Part shown: in pieces, positions 7,293 to 16,299 of the stretch
Layout of the letters: each line of letters opens with the position of its first letter
How positions within the stretch are numbered: the stretch's first letter is position 1
Assembly: GCF_029866485.1 (NCBI RefSeq)
Contig: NZ_CP092332.1
Coordinates: forward strand, 2,294,001-2,358,000
Direction: 5' to 3'
DNA: 64,000 nucleotides
From: Flavobacterium keumense
GTDB lineage: Bacteria > Bacteroidota > Bacteroidia > Flavobacteriales > Flavobacteriaceae
The notes under the pieces: model-generated
Told to the model about the DNA's origin: nothing
What the model saw: only the letters and a program-made list of their open reading frames with translations
Databases searched by the model: none
Program-made: the position numbers and the translations under genes

Positions 7293-8339
7293 CTATAGTA
7301 TTCGTTTCATCGTCATGGACTTATTCACGCTTTCCTTCCATTCTTTTTCAGGAATGCTGTCTTTCGTAATACCGCACCCCATATACAAATGCGCCTTGTT
7401 GTTTTCAATTTGCATACAGCGCAAATTTACAAACAAATCCGATGCAAAATCCCGATTCAATTCGCCCAAAAAACCCGTGTAAAAACTACGATTGTAATTT
7501 TCATTGGCTATAATAAAAGCTTTCGAAATTGCTTTGGGGACCCCACAAACCGCAGGAGTAGGATGCAATAACTGAATCGCTTTTTTCAAATCCAACTCTT
7601 GTCCAAACTCGCCCGAAATATCCGTTTTAATATGCCAAAGAGTACCTGCTTTGACGCTATACGCCTCCGAAACTTTAATTTTGGCACTCACTGCCTTTAA
7701 TTTGGAAACAATATAATCAGTCACAAATTGTTGTTCTTCTTGTTCTTTTTGTTGCCAAACAACATTTGCTGTACCTGCATCTTTTTGCGTTCCCGCCAAA
7801 GCCATCGTTTCAAAAGAATCAGCATTTGCTTTTAGCAATTGTTCGGGACTGGCGCCCAACCAAGTGCCAATTTTTGGATGATGAAAACAATACACAAAAG
7901 CAGAACGATACTGTTGCACCAATTTTTGAAAAGTGACTACCAAATCAAAATGAGCTACAGATACCGTTTCCCTTCGGGACAAAACCACTTTTTGAAATGC
8001 ATTATTCTGTATGGCTTGAATCCCTTTTTCAACTAAATCCTGAAAATTAATTTGTGCTGACACATCCTCTTTTGCTTCAAAATCATTTTGCGAAATAGTT
8101 TCATCGTTCGCTATCCAATCTTCACTCCATTGTTCCGATTCATTCTCTGGAATGATGTAGTGCTGACTTCCGTCAAAAGAGGCAAAAACAAAGCCTTTTT
8201 CAGTAAAATCGCGTATTTCATACAACATATCATTTTGCTGGAACAAACCCAAAACGGTATCCGAGTTCGGTTTAGAATACACTACAAAAGGTAAGTTTTG
8301 CTTTTGATGAAAAGAAATCTTATCGACTAATGAAATCAT
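7293..8339 (-). CDS. menF: Isochorismate synthase (chorismate-binding enzyme)
   Basis: A 348-residue member of the chorismate-utilising enzyme family (MenF/EntC/TrpE). Visible motifs include KIGTWLGASPEQLL, MALAGT, LHPTPAVCGVPK, SFYTGFLGE and YMGCGIT. LHPTPAVCG and the lack of a glutamine amidotransferase partner favour isochorismate synthase. It lies 12 bases downstream of a hotdog thioesterase gene. That pairing fits menaquinone synthesis (chorismate to isochorismate, and DHNA-CoA hydrolysis), because Flavobacteria respire with menaquinone. A role in siderophore synthesis is less likely without neighbouring siderophore genes. Confidence 0.88.
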   Translation of the reverse strand: MISLVDKISFHQKQNLPFVVYSKPNSDTVLGLFQQNDMLYEIRDFTEKGFVFASFDGSQHYIIPENESEQWSEDWIANDETISQNDFEAKEDVSAQINFQDLVEKGIQAIQNNAFQKVVLSRRETVSVAHFDLVVTFQKLVQQYRSAFVYCFHHPKIGTWLGASPEQLLKANADSFETMALAGTQKDAGTANVVWQQKEQEEQQFVTDYIVSKLKAVSAKIKVSEAYSVKAGTLWHIKTDISGEFGQELDLKKAIQLLHPTPAVCGVPKAISKAFIIANENYNRSFYTGFLGELNRDFASDLFVNLRCMQIENNKAHLYMGCGITKDSIPEKEWKESVNKSMTMKRIL

Positions 8340-8351
8340 AGGAATGTTTTC

Positions 8352-8786
8352 TTATTTTTCGATTTTTCGTTTGGGCAACACCATATTCGTCAATTTACAA
8401 AGCGAAATCAATTGGTCGTTTTCATCCACAATTCGGATTTCCCAAAGGTGAATACTTTTCCCTTTGTGGATAATTTTGGCGGTAGCCGTCACTATTCCGT
8501 TGCGTTTTGCCTTCAAATGATTGGCGGCAATTTCAATGCCTCTCACTTCAAACAAATCTGAATTCACAAACAACATCGATGCGGCACTACCTACACTTTC
8601 TGCCAATGCGACTGTAGCTCCTCCATGCAACAATCCCATAGGCTGATGCACAGAAGGATTCACGGGCATGGTGGCCACCAAAAAATCTTCGCCAGCATCG
8701 ACATACTCAATGCTTAAAGTTCCCATCAAGGTGGTTGTTGCAAATCCGTTACAATAATCTAATATTTTTTGTTTATCAAATGACAT
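8352..8786 (-). CDS. PaaI-type hotdog thioesterase, probable DHNA-CoA thioesterase
   Basis: A 144-residue hotdog-fold acyl-CoA thioesterase of the PaaI/YdiI type. The motif GLLHGGATVALAES provides HGG (from His54) and the catalytic Glu63. The usual opening MGTLSIEYVDAGEDFLVA is present. It sits 12 bases upstream of menF on the same strand, so I infer it is the MenI-type thioesterase that releases 1,4-dihydroxy-2-naphthoate. A general acyl-CoA or phenylacetate role cannot be excluded from sequence alone. Confidence 0.85.
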   Translation of the reverse strand: MSFDKQKILDYCNGFATTTLMGTLSIEYVDAGEDFLVATMPVNPSVHQPMGLLHGGATVALAESVGSAASMLFVNSDLFEVRGIEIAANHLKAKRNGIVTATAKIIHKGKSIHLWEIRIVDENDQLISLCKLTNMVLPKRKIEK

Positions 8787-8876
8787 AATTAGGGTTTTGA
8801 AGATGTAAAAATAGGATATAAATAGTAAGTCATAAAATAAAAATGAAATAAAGATGTTAGGGATTTATACCAATAA

Positions 8877-8884
8877 TAGATTTG
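8877..8884 (+). promoter_or_regulatory. -7 box TAGATTTG
   Basis: A full match to TAnnTTTG, about 52 bases upstream of the lipoprotein gene at 8937. There is no convincing -33 TTG. Confidence 0.4.
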
Positions 8885-8936
8885 TTTCCACAATAATTTT
8901 CTAATTATTCGTTATTTTTACCAAAAAACTAAACCC

Positions 8937-10439
8937 ATGCAACTGAATCGATTGTTCTTTCTTATCGGAATACTGGTTATGGTCTGTGCCTGCCGTTCCG
9001 ATTTTGAAACTGTTGCCAGCAAAGGAGACTTAGTTTTTTCTCAAGACACTATTTTTTTAAATACCGTATTTAGTACCATTAGCTCAAGTACCTATCAACT
9101 GAAGGTATATAATAAGAGTAACAACGACATCTCAATTCCTTCGATTCGATTAGGCAAAGGATTAAATTCTAAATACCGAATGACAGTGGACGGCATGTCT
9201 GGTAATCAAGGAAAACTATTTCAAGATGTAACACTTTTAGCCAAGGACAGTCTCTACATTTTTATCGAAGCTACCGTCAATTCGGCAGATGCCAATCCGA
9301 CCGACTTTTTATATACTGACCAAATCCAATTCGGTAGTGGAACCAACCTTCAAAAAGTAGAATTGGTAACTTTAGTCAAAGATGCTGTTTTCCTTTTCCC
9401 ACAGCGATTGTCCAACGGAAGCAAAGAAACAATACCTGTTGGTAACAAAACAGTCGAAGGTTTTTATTTAGACGACAACGAACTCCATTTCACCAATCAA
9501 AAAGCCTACGTAATTTATAGTTATGCTGGAGTTCCTTCAGGCAAAACAGCCGTTTTTGATGCGGGTGCAAGGGTTTATTTTCATGCCAATTCAGGATTGA
9601 TTGTAGGTAATAATGCATCACTTCAAATTAACGGTAACAGTTCCTCAACCAACCAACACGAAAATGAAGTCATTTTTCAAGGCGACCGACTCCAATCGGA
9701 TTATGCCGATGTGCCTGGACAATGGAAAACGGTTTGGCTCAACGAAGGAGCTACCAACAATAGCATCAATCATTTAACGATTAAAAATGCATCCATCGGC
9801 TTGTTAATTCAAAATAATAATGGAAGCAACGTAAGCATTAAAAACACACAAATTTACAATTCGACCCACTACGGAATTTTTGCCCAAAACGGAAAAATAA
9901 CTGCTGAGAATTTGGTAATTAATAATGCCGGAGAAGCTGCTTTAGGATGTGTTTATGGCGGAAATTACACGTTTACCCATTGTACTTTCAACAACAATTG
10001 GAATAATTCTAGTCAACAAGCAGTTACGCTAAGCAATTTCAAATCAGGTGCTGTTCCCGAAACGAATGCGCTTAGTAAAGCGACTTTCAATAATTGCATT
10101 ATTTATGGCGCCTACTCTAACGAATTGGAATTGAATAAAAAAACAGGAGCCGCTTTTGAATACCAATTCAATAATTGCCTTATCAAAATGGATTCAAAAT
10201 CAGCGGCAACCAATCCGTTATATCAATTCACCACTGATGCAGCGCATTACAATGCCATTATCTTAAATCAAGATCCTAAATTTCAAAGTGTTTCTAAAAA
10301 TAAACTCAATATTGACGGGACTTCGGCTGCTTTCGCAAAAGGAAATTCGGCTTATTTAATTCCGCTAGATATTACGGGAACCACCCGAACTTTACCTCCG
10401 GATTTGGGTGCTTACCAAAGCAAACCATTTGTTAACTAA
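8937..10439 (+). CDS. Beta-helix lipoprotein of unknown function
   Basis: A 500-residue exported protein. The signal sequence ends in a lipobox-like VCAC with Cys19, so it is likely a lipoprotein. Residues about 25-150 look like an Ig-like or abnormal-spindle-like beta domain (STYQLKVYNKSNNDISIPSI). Residues about 200-420 look like a right-handed parallel beta-helix with Asn-rich turns (NHLTIKNASIGLLIQNNNGS). Such proteins are common in Bacteroidota outer membranes, but no enzymatic motif is visible. It is transcribed alone, and purL follows with its own promoter. Confidence 0.82.
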   Translation: MQLNRLFFLIGILVMVCACRSDFETVASKGDLVFSQDTIFLNTVFSTISSSTYQLKVYNKSNNDISIPSIRLGKGLNSKYRMTVDGMSGNQGKLFQDVTLLAKDSLYIFIEATVNSADANPTDFLYTDQIQFGSGTNLQKVELVTLVKDAVFLFPQRLSNGSKETIPVGNKTVEGFYLDDNELHFTNQKAYVIYSYAGVPSGKTAVFDAGARVYFHANSGLIVGNNASLQINGNSSSTNQHENEVIFQGDRLQSDYADVPGQWKTVWLNEGATNNSINHLTIKNASIGLLIQNNNGSNVSIKNTQIYNSTHYGIFAQNGKITAENLVINNAGEAALGCVYGGNYTFTHCTFNNNWNNSSQQAVTLSNFKSGAVPETNALSKATFNNCIIYGAYSNELELNKKTGAAFEYQFNNCLIKMDSKSAATNPLYQFTTDAAHYNAIILNQDPKFQSVSKNKLNIDGTSAAFAKGNSAYLIPLDITGTTRTLPPDLGAYQSKPFVN

Positions 10440-10466
10440 TTTTTCATAAGTCTTTGCTTTTGTTAC

Positions 10467-10497
10467 TTGCTCGAACTATTTATTTAAACTAAATTTG
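10467..10497 (+). promoter_or_regulatory. Promoter TTG-N20-TAAATTTG for purL
   Basis: TTG at 10467-10469 and TAAATTTG at 10490-10497 are separated by 20 bases, a full consensus promoter. The leader to ATG 10524 would be about 20 bases. No purine riboswitch-like fold is visible in so short a leader. Confidence 0.75.
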
Positions 10498-10523
10498 CAC
10501 AGCAATACAACAAACTCAATACA

Positions 10524-13500
10524 ATGATTCATTTCTTTGAAAACCAAAGTAAAACTGTTTTTGCCGTTCAAACGCAAAACGAAATTTCGGCTGAAGACAT
10601 TTCAAAACTAAACTGGCTTTTTGCCGACGCGCATAAAATCGAAAAATCCGTCCTAGCGGATTTTTTTGTTGGTCCACGCGCCACTATGATTACGCCTTGG
10701 AGTACCAATGCCGTTGAAATTACTCAAAACATGGGGATTTCAGGAATCATTCGAATTGAAGAATTTTATCCAGCCTCAGAAGATTTCACCGATTTCGACC
10801 CGATGCTTTCGCAAAAATACACCGAACTAAATCAAGATATTTTCACCATCAATATTCAGCCAGAACCTATTTTGGAAATTGAAGACATTGATGCCTACAA
10901 CAAAAAAGAAGGTTTGGCTTTAAGCCCAGAAGAAGTAGAATATTTAGATCATTTAGCGACTAAATTAGGACGTAAATTAACCGATTCTGAAATCTTTGCT
11001 TTTTCGCAAGCCAATTCAGAACACTGTCGCCACAAAATTTTCAATGGAACATTTGTTATTGATGGTCAAGAAAAAGAAACTTCTTTATTCAAATTAATCA
11101 AGAAAACATCTCAAGAAAATCCAAACGATATTGTTTCGGCTTACAAAGACAATGTGGCTTTTCTTAAAGGGCCAAAAGTGCAGCAATTTGCACCTAAAAC
11201 GGCTGACAAACCTGATTTTTATGAAGTAAAAGAATTTGATTCGGTTATTTCATTGAAAGCCGAAACTCACAACTTCCCTACTACAGTGGAGCCTTTTAAT
11301 GGTGCTGCCACAGGATCTGGGGGAGAAATTCGTGACCGTTTAGCAGGTGGTCAAGGTTCGTTGCCTTTGGCAGGAACTGCAGTGTATATGACTTCGTATT
11401 CTCGATTGGAAGAAAATAGAAATTGGGAAAAGGGTGTTGCCGAAAGAAAATGGTTGTACCAAACTCCGATGGATATTTTAATCAAAGCGTCTAATGGTGC
11501 TTCTGATTTCGGAAATAAATTTGGACAACCCCTAATTACGGGTTCTGTTTTAACTTTTGAGCACCAAGAAAATGCTTCGACAGGCTCAGCACAGGCTAGA
11601 AAATTGGGTTACGATAAAGTAATCATGCAAGCGGGCGGAATTGGATACGGAAAATTAGATCAAGCGATAAAACACAAACCTTCAGCAGGCGATAAAATCG
11701 TTATTTTAGGTGGTGAAAATTATAGAATTGGAATGGGTGGCGCTGCGGTTTCCTCGGCAGAAACAGGTGCTTTTGGTTCAGGAATTGAATTAAATGCCAT
11801 CCAACGTTCGAATCCAGAAATGCAAAAACGGGCTGCCAATGCCATCCGTGGTTTGGTCGAAAGTGATAAAAATCCTATCGTATCCATTCACGATCACGGT
11901 GCGGGTGGACACTTGAATTGCCTTTCAGAATTAGTAGAAGAAACTGGTGGTTTGATTGATTTAGACAAATTGCCTGTGGGAGATCCTACACTTTCTGCGA
12001 AAGAAATCATTGGTAACGAATCGCAAGAAAGGATGGGATTGGTTATTGGTCAAAAAGATATTGATACCTTACAACGCATTGCCGACAGAGAACGTTCTCC
12101 AATGTACCAAGTGGGTGACGTTACTAACGATCATCGTTTTACTTTTGAATCAAAATCTACTGGCTTGAAACCAATGGATTATGCTTTGGAAGATTTCTTT
12201 GGCAGTTCGCCAAAAACCATAATGACTGACACAACGGTGGCTTACAACTACAAAGACGTTCAATACGATGCGACTCAATTTACTTCGTATTTAAAAGAAG
12301 TATTGCAACTAGAAGCGGTGGCTTGTAAAGACTGGTTGACGAATAAAGTCGATCGTTGTGTGGGTGGAAAAGTAGCCAAACAACAATGTGTTGGACCTTT
12401 GCAATTGCCTTTAAACAACTGCGGTGTAATGGCTTTGGACTATAACGGAAAAGAAGGAATTGCCACTTCTATTGGTCACGCCCCTATTGTGGCTTTAATT
12501 GACCCTGTAGCTGGAAGTAGAAATGCGATTGCCGAATCGTTATCGAATATTGTTTGGGCACCAATCAAAGACGGATTGAAAGGAATTTCATTGTCAGCCA
12601 ACTGGATGTGGGCCTGTAAAAACGAAGGAGAAGATGCCCGTTTGTATGCTGCTGTTGAAGGATGTTCTAATTTTGCTATCGAATTAGGAATCAATATTCC
12701 AACAGGGAAAGATTCACTTTCTATGAAGCAAAAATACCCTAATGACGAAGTAATTGCGCCAGGAACTGTTATCATCTCGGCAGCTGGAAACTGTACTGAT
12801 ATTAAAAAAGTAGTAGAACCCGTATTGAGATTCCCTGGCGAGGGAATGACAGCTGGATCTATTTATTATATCAATTTGTCACAAGACGAATTCCAATTAG
12901 GAGGCTCTTCTTTTGCACAAATATTAAATACAATTGGTTCTGAAACTTCAACAATTCAAAATGCGGCTTTTTTCAAAAAAGCATTCAATACTGTTCAAGA
13001 ATTAATTGGTGACAACCAAATTGTTGCCGGACATGATATTGGAAGTGGTGGATTAATCACTACGCTATTAGAAATGTGTTTTGCCGATACAAATTTAGGA
13101 GCGCAATTGGATTTTAGTGCTTTCGCAGAAAAAGACCTAGTTAAAATTCTTTTTGCTGAAAATATTGGATTAGTGTTTCAAGCGAAATCAGATGCTGAAG
13201 TTGAAGCGAAATTAAATTCGAATCAAATTGAGTTCTTTAAAATAGGAAACGTAACGAATAACCCTACTTTAGAAATCGCGGATTGGAAATTAGACATTGC
13301 TGAATACCGCGATGTTTGGTTCAAAACTTCGTTTTTATTAGACCAAAAACAAGCAAAAAACGGAACAGCAAAAGAGCGTTTCGACAATTATAAAAATCAA
13401 GCGCTACAATTTAGTTTTCCAACTCATTTTACAGGAAAAAAACCAGTTATTGATGCGAGTAAACCACGTCCAAAAGCAGCGATTATTCGTGAAAAAGGAA

Positions 13501-14213
13501 GTAATTCGGAACGAGAAATGGCCAATGCGATGTACTTGGCTGGATTTGATGTAAAAGACGTTCACATGACTGATTTGATTTCGGGTCGTGAGAATTTGGA
13601 AGACATTCAATTTATTGGAGCTGTAGGTGGTTTTTCTAATTCAGATGTATTAGGATCAGCTAAAGGTTGGGCCGGTGCCTTTTTATACAATGAAAAAGCA
13701 AAAACGGCATTGACTAATTTCTACAAAAGAGAAGATACTTTGTCTGTCGGGATTTGTAACGGATGTCAGTTGTTGATGGAATTGGAATTAATCAATCCAG
13801 AACACGAAGTACATGGAAAAATGCACCACAACAACAGCCACAAACACGAAAGTATCTTTACTTCAGTAAAAGTACAAGAGAATAATTCGGTGATGTTGTC
13901 TAGTTTAGCAGGCAGTACTTTAGGTGTTTGGGTATCTCATGGTGAAGGAAAATTCAATTTACCAATGGGCGAAGAAAAATACAATATCGTAGCTAAATAT
14001 GGTTACGAAGGCTACCCAGCCAACCCAAACGGTTCTGATTACAATACAGCTATGCTATGTGATGCAACAGGTCGCCACTTGGTAATGATGCCACATATTG
14101 AGCGTTCAATTTTCCAATGGAATTGGGCTAATTATCCAAAAGACAGAAACGACGAAGTTTCTCCTTGGGCAGAAGCGTTTGTGAATGCGAGAAAATGGAT
14201 TGAGAATAGATAA
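10524..14213 (+). CDS. purL: Phosphoribosylformylglycinamidine synthase, large type
   Basis: At 1229 residues this is the single-chain PurL of purine biosynthesis, which converts FGAR, glutamine and ATP to FGAM. The N-terminal, linker and two synthetase domains carry SEHCRHKIF, LKAETHNFPT and GSGGEIRDR. The C-terminal class-I glutaminase domain carries GICNGCQLL with the nucleophile Cys and the HIERSIFQWNW motif. One oddity is residues 352-358 (STGSAQA). They look like a seven-residue insertion between the usual EHQENA and RKLGYDK, encoded by a repeat-like 21-base segment described separately. The gene is monocistronic, with a consensus promoter and a strong terminator. Confidence 0.96.
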   Translation: MIHFFENQSKTVFAVQTQNEISAEDISKLNWLFADAHKIEKSVLADFFVGPRATMITPWSTNAVEITQNMGISGIIRIEEFYPASEDFTDFDPMLSQKYTELNQDIFTINIQPEPILEIEDIDAYNKKEGLALSPEEVEYLDHLATKLGRKLTDSEIFAFSQANSEHCRHKIFNGTFVIDGQEKETSLFKLIKKTSQENPNDIVSAYKDNVAFLKGPKVQQFAPKTADKPDFYEVKEFDSVISLKAETHNFPTTVEPFNGAATGSGGEIRDRLAGGQGSLPLAGTAVYMTSYSRLEENRNWEKGVAERKWLYQTPMDILIKASNGASDFGNKFGQPLITGSVLTFEHQENASTGSAQARKLGYDKVIMQAGGIGYGKLDQAIKHKPSAGDKIVILGGENYRIGMGGAAVSSAETGAFGSGIELNAIQRSNPEMQKRAANAIRGLVESDKNPIVSIHDHGAGGHLNCLSELVEETGGLIDLDKLPVGDPTLSAKEIIGNESQERMGLVIGQKDIDTLQRIADRERSPMYQVGDVTNDHRFTFESKSTGLKPMDYALEDFFGSSPKTIMTDTTVAYNYKDVQYDATQFTSYLKEVLQLEAVACKDWLTNKVDRCVGGKVAKQQCVGPLQLPLNNCGVMALDYNGKEGIATSIGHAPIVALIDPVAGSRNAIAESLSNIVWAPIKDGLKGISLSANWMWACKNEGEDARLYAAVEGCSNFAIELGINIPTGKDSLSMKQKYPNDEVIAPGTVIISAAGNCTDIKKVVEPVLRFPGEGMTAGSIYYINLSQDEFQLGGSSFAQILNTIGSETSTIQNAAFFKKAFNTVQELIGDNQIVAGHDIGSGGLITTLLEMCFADTNLGAQLDFSAFAEKDLVKILFAENIGLVFQAKSDAEVEAKLNSNQIEFFKIGNVTNNPTLEIADWKLDIAEYRDVWFKTSFLLDQKQAKNGTAKERFDNYKNQALQFSFPTHFTGKKPVIDASKPRPKAAIIREKGSNSEREMANAMYLAGFDVKDVHMTDLISGRENLEDIQFIGAVGGFSNSDVLGSAKGWAGAFLYNEKAKTALTNFYKREDTLSVGICNGCQLLMELELINPEHEVHGKMHHNNSHKHESIFTSVKVQENNSVMLSSLAGSTLGVWVSHGEGKFNLPMGEEKYNIVAKYGYEGYPANPNGSDYNTAMLCDATGRHLVMMPHIERSIFQWNWANYPKDRNDEVSPWAEAFVNARKWIENR
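11574..11597 (+). repeat. In-frame repeat-like insertion inside purL
   Basis: A 21-base segment with the core TTCGACAGGCTCAGCACAG is flanked by GCT on both sides and adds seven codons (S-T-G-S-A-Q-A) to purL. The complement reads CTGAGCCTGTCGAAGC, a sequence class I recall as a very common dispersed repeat core in Flavobacteria and other bacteria. The insertion keeps the reading frame. Whether relatives lack it was not checked. Confidence 0.6.
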
Positions 14214-14240
14214 AAAAAGCGACCAAATGGTCGCTTTTTT
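14213..14240. terminator. Bidirectional terminator between purL and sulfatase-fold gene
   Basis: A perfect 12-bp stem AAAAAAGCGACC pairs with GGTCGCTTTTTT around the loop AAAT. A-run and T-run on either side make it usable from both strands. Confidence 0.9.
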
Positions 14241-14243
14241 CAT

Positions 14244-16181
14244 TTAATGCCTATCGAAATGCTCTCCTAACTTTCTATCCATCACTCTTCCCATATAATC
14301 TTGTAGATAGGCTTTACACTTTAACTCTATTAATTTCATTTCTGTATTTTTATTTGAAATCAAATTACGTTTTAAATCTTTATCGTTTTTATCATAAAAG
14401 CCAACCACTTTATTTCCATCAAAAGTACAGATGTAATTACCACTCATGAATTGGTACAAATTAGCCGAATAACGTATCACAAATGGCTGAACTACTTTAT
14501 CACCAATAAGACTTCTACCCCAACTTCTAAATGGTTTATTATAGCCTATCAAATCCAAAATAGTGGGGTATAAATCGATTTGTTGCGCATACTCTTTATG
14601 TTCTCCAACCAAATTAGAATTAGGTTTATAAATTAGCATCGCCACCACATTTTTATTCATCTCTTTCTTATATTCATCATAATAAATAGTATTTCCATGA
14701 TCGCCTACAAAAACAAAAATGGTGTTCTTAAACCAAGGTTCTTTTTGCGCCGATTTGAAAAATTGTTTTAAGGCATAATCAGTATAGCCAATGCATTGAT
14801 GAATATTAACATCCCCTTTGGGAAATTTCCCTTTGTATTGGTCTGGAACCTGATAGGGTTCATGAGAAGTCACTGAAAACAATGTAGCCATAAATGGCTG
14901 TTTTTCTTTACTTATTGTAGTATTAAAATATTGAAAAAAAGGTTCGTCCCAAATTCCCCAAACACCATCAAAATCGGCATCATTATTATATTCGTTTTTT
15001 CCGTAATAATGATCAAATCCTAAAATATTAGCATACCCTAAAAATCCCATCGAACCGTTTGGTGCACCATGAAAAAAAGATGTTGAATATCCCTCATTCT
15101 TCAAAGTTGAAACTAAGGATTCCGTTTTCTGTTTCGGATAAGGTGAAGATGTAAAGGCATCTTTAAATGAAGGGATTCCTGCTATAACTGATGACATGGC
15201 ATGAATGGATTTATAACCATTCGCATAGGCATTGGTAAAAATCAAACTGTGTTGCGCTAAAGAATCCACAAAGGGCGTATATCCTTTATAATTCGGAATT
15301 CTACTGTTTTTATTAAACGATCCAAAATATTCTTTAGCATTACTTTCTAGAATAAAGATTACCACGTTGGGTTTTGATTTTGGATTGTTTTGATAGTGTT
15401 TTATAGGTTGTACTAAAGAATCAATTGTAGATTGATCCACAAAATGCATCTTCTTAAAATTATTACTAAACAGTGTTCGAATCAATGCAAAAGGTGTATT
15501 TAAAACCACATCGGCTTGGGACACATTTTTAACATCACGACTGGCATCAATCAAATTGATAGGACGTGTACTTTTCTTGAAATCGCCACGAATACCACCA
15601 ATAATCAAAGTAACAATAACCAAAAAGCTAATAAAAGAAGTCCCAAAGTAAGCCACTTTAGGATGCTGGTGATTTAGCTGTTGAATAGTAATTTTTTTAT
15701 ATCCATAAATCCACAAAAAAGAAATAAGAAAAAATAAAACAAAAACGTGCCAATAATGAATCAAGAAATTCATTAATAATAACGATTTATTACTTTCGTG
15801 CTTCAAAGAATCAAGCGCTGCAATGGTAGATCTACCAAAATTAAATCGATAATAAATAAAATCAACAAAATTAGTAGCATACCCAATTAAATTAGGAATA
15901 AAATACAAATAAAATAAGAACTTCTGATAGGAATTATTATGATTAATTCGGATAGGGATAATTGAAAAAATGATAAATAACAAATTCAAATACAATATAG
16001 AAGCAGTATCAAATGCTAAACCATGATAACACATCATCACTATATCAGAAGCACCATCAATTGGAATTAAATTTTGGTTATACACAAAAAATAATATCCG
16101 AGCAATAAAATAAAACACATAAGCAAGTAGAATTCTGTAAAACAATACTTTATACTCGTTAAATCTCGGAAATCGATTCAT
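14244..16181 (-). CDS. LTA synthase family (sulfatase-fold) membrane enzyme
   Basis: Several N-terminal membrane spans (first about 200 residues) are followed by an extracellular sulfatase-fold domain with VVIFILESNAKEYFGS, NGYKSIHAMSSVIAGIPS (nucleophile region), FVFVGDHGN and GRSLIGD. This is the architecture of LtaS/OpgB-type phosphoglycerol or phosphoethanolamine transferases. In Gram-negatives the acceptor is usually a periplasmic glycan or lipid, and the substrate here is unknown. I start at ATG 16181 rather than 16220 because a -7 box (TACTTTTG, 16208-16215) lies inside the longer version. Confidence 0.87.
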   Translation of the reverse strand: MNRFPRFNEYKVLFYRILLAYVFYFIARILFFVYNQNLIPIDGASDIVMMCYHGLAFDTASILYLNLLFIIFSIIPIRINHNNSYQKFLFYLYFIPNLIGYATNFVDFIYYRFNFGRSTIAALDSLKHESNKSLLLMNFLIHYWHVFVLFFLISFLWIYGYKKITIQQLNHQHPKVAYFGTSFISFLVIVTLIIGGIRGDFKKSTRPINLIDASRDVKNVSQADVVLNTPFALIRTLFSNNFKKMHFVDQSTIDSLVQPIKHYQNNPKSKPNVVIFILESNAKEYFGSFNKNSRIPNYKGYTPFVDSLAQHSLIFTNAYANGYKSIHAMSSVIAGIPSFKDAFTSSPYPKQKTESLVSTLKNEGYSTSFFHGAPNGSMGFLGYANILGFDHYYGKNEYNNDADFDGVWGIWDEPFFQYFNTTISKEKQPFMATLFSVTSHEPYQVPDQYKGKFPKGDVNIHQCIGYTDYALKQFFKSAQKEPWFKNTIFVFVGDHGNTIYYDEYKKEMNKNVVAMLIYKPNSNLVGEHKEYAQQIDLYPTILDLIGYNKPFRSWGRSLIGDKVVQPFVIRYSANLYQFMSGNYICTFDGNKVVGFYDKNDKDLKRNLISNKNTEMKLIELKCKAYLQDYMGRVMDRKLGEHFDRH

Positions 16182-16207
16182 ACTCGAACTATATTTAAAT
16201 TTCGGAA

Positions 16208-16215
16208 CAAAAGTA
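16208..16215 (-). promoter_or_regulatory. -7 box TACTTTTG
   Basis: On the minus strand this is a full TAnnTTTG match, 27 bases before ATG 16181. An upstream TTG leaves only about 15 bases, so the -33 element is weak. It supports the shorter start of the LTA synthase-like gene. Confidence 0.45.
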
Positions 16216-16253
16216 GCCATTTGAAAGTAACAATTTTAAATTTTAAATAAATA

Positions 16254-16282
16254 TTGCGTATCCACATAAATTAATTAATTTG
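16254..16282 (+). promoter_or_regulatory. Probable promoter TTG-N18-TTAATTTG
   Basis: TTG (16254-16256) and TTAATTTG (16275-16282, one mismatch to TAnnTTTG) are 18 bases apart. They lie 18 bases before the acyl-CoA ligase start. Confidence 0.5.
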
Positions 16283-16299
16283 CGTAAAATTTAGATGAA

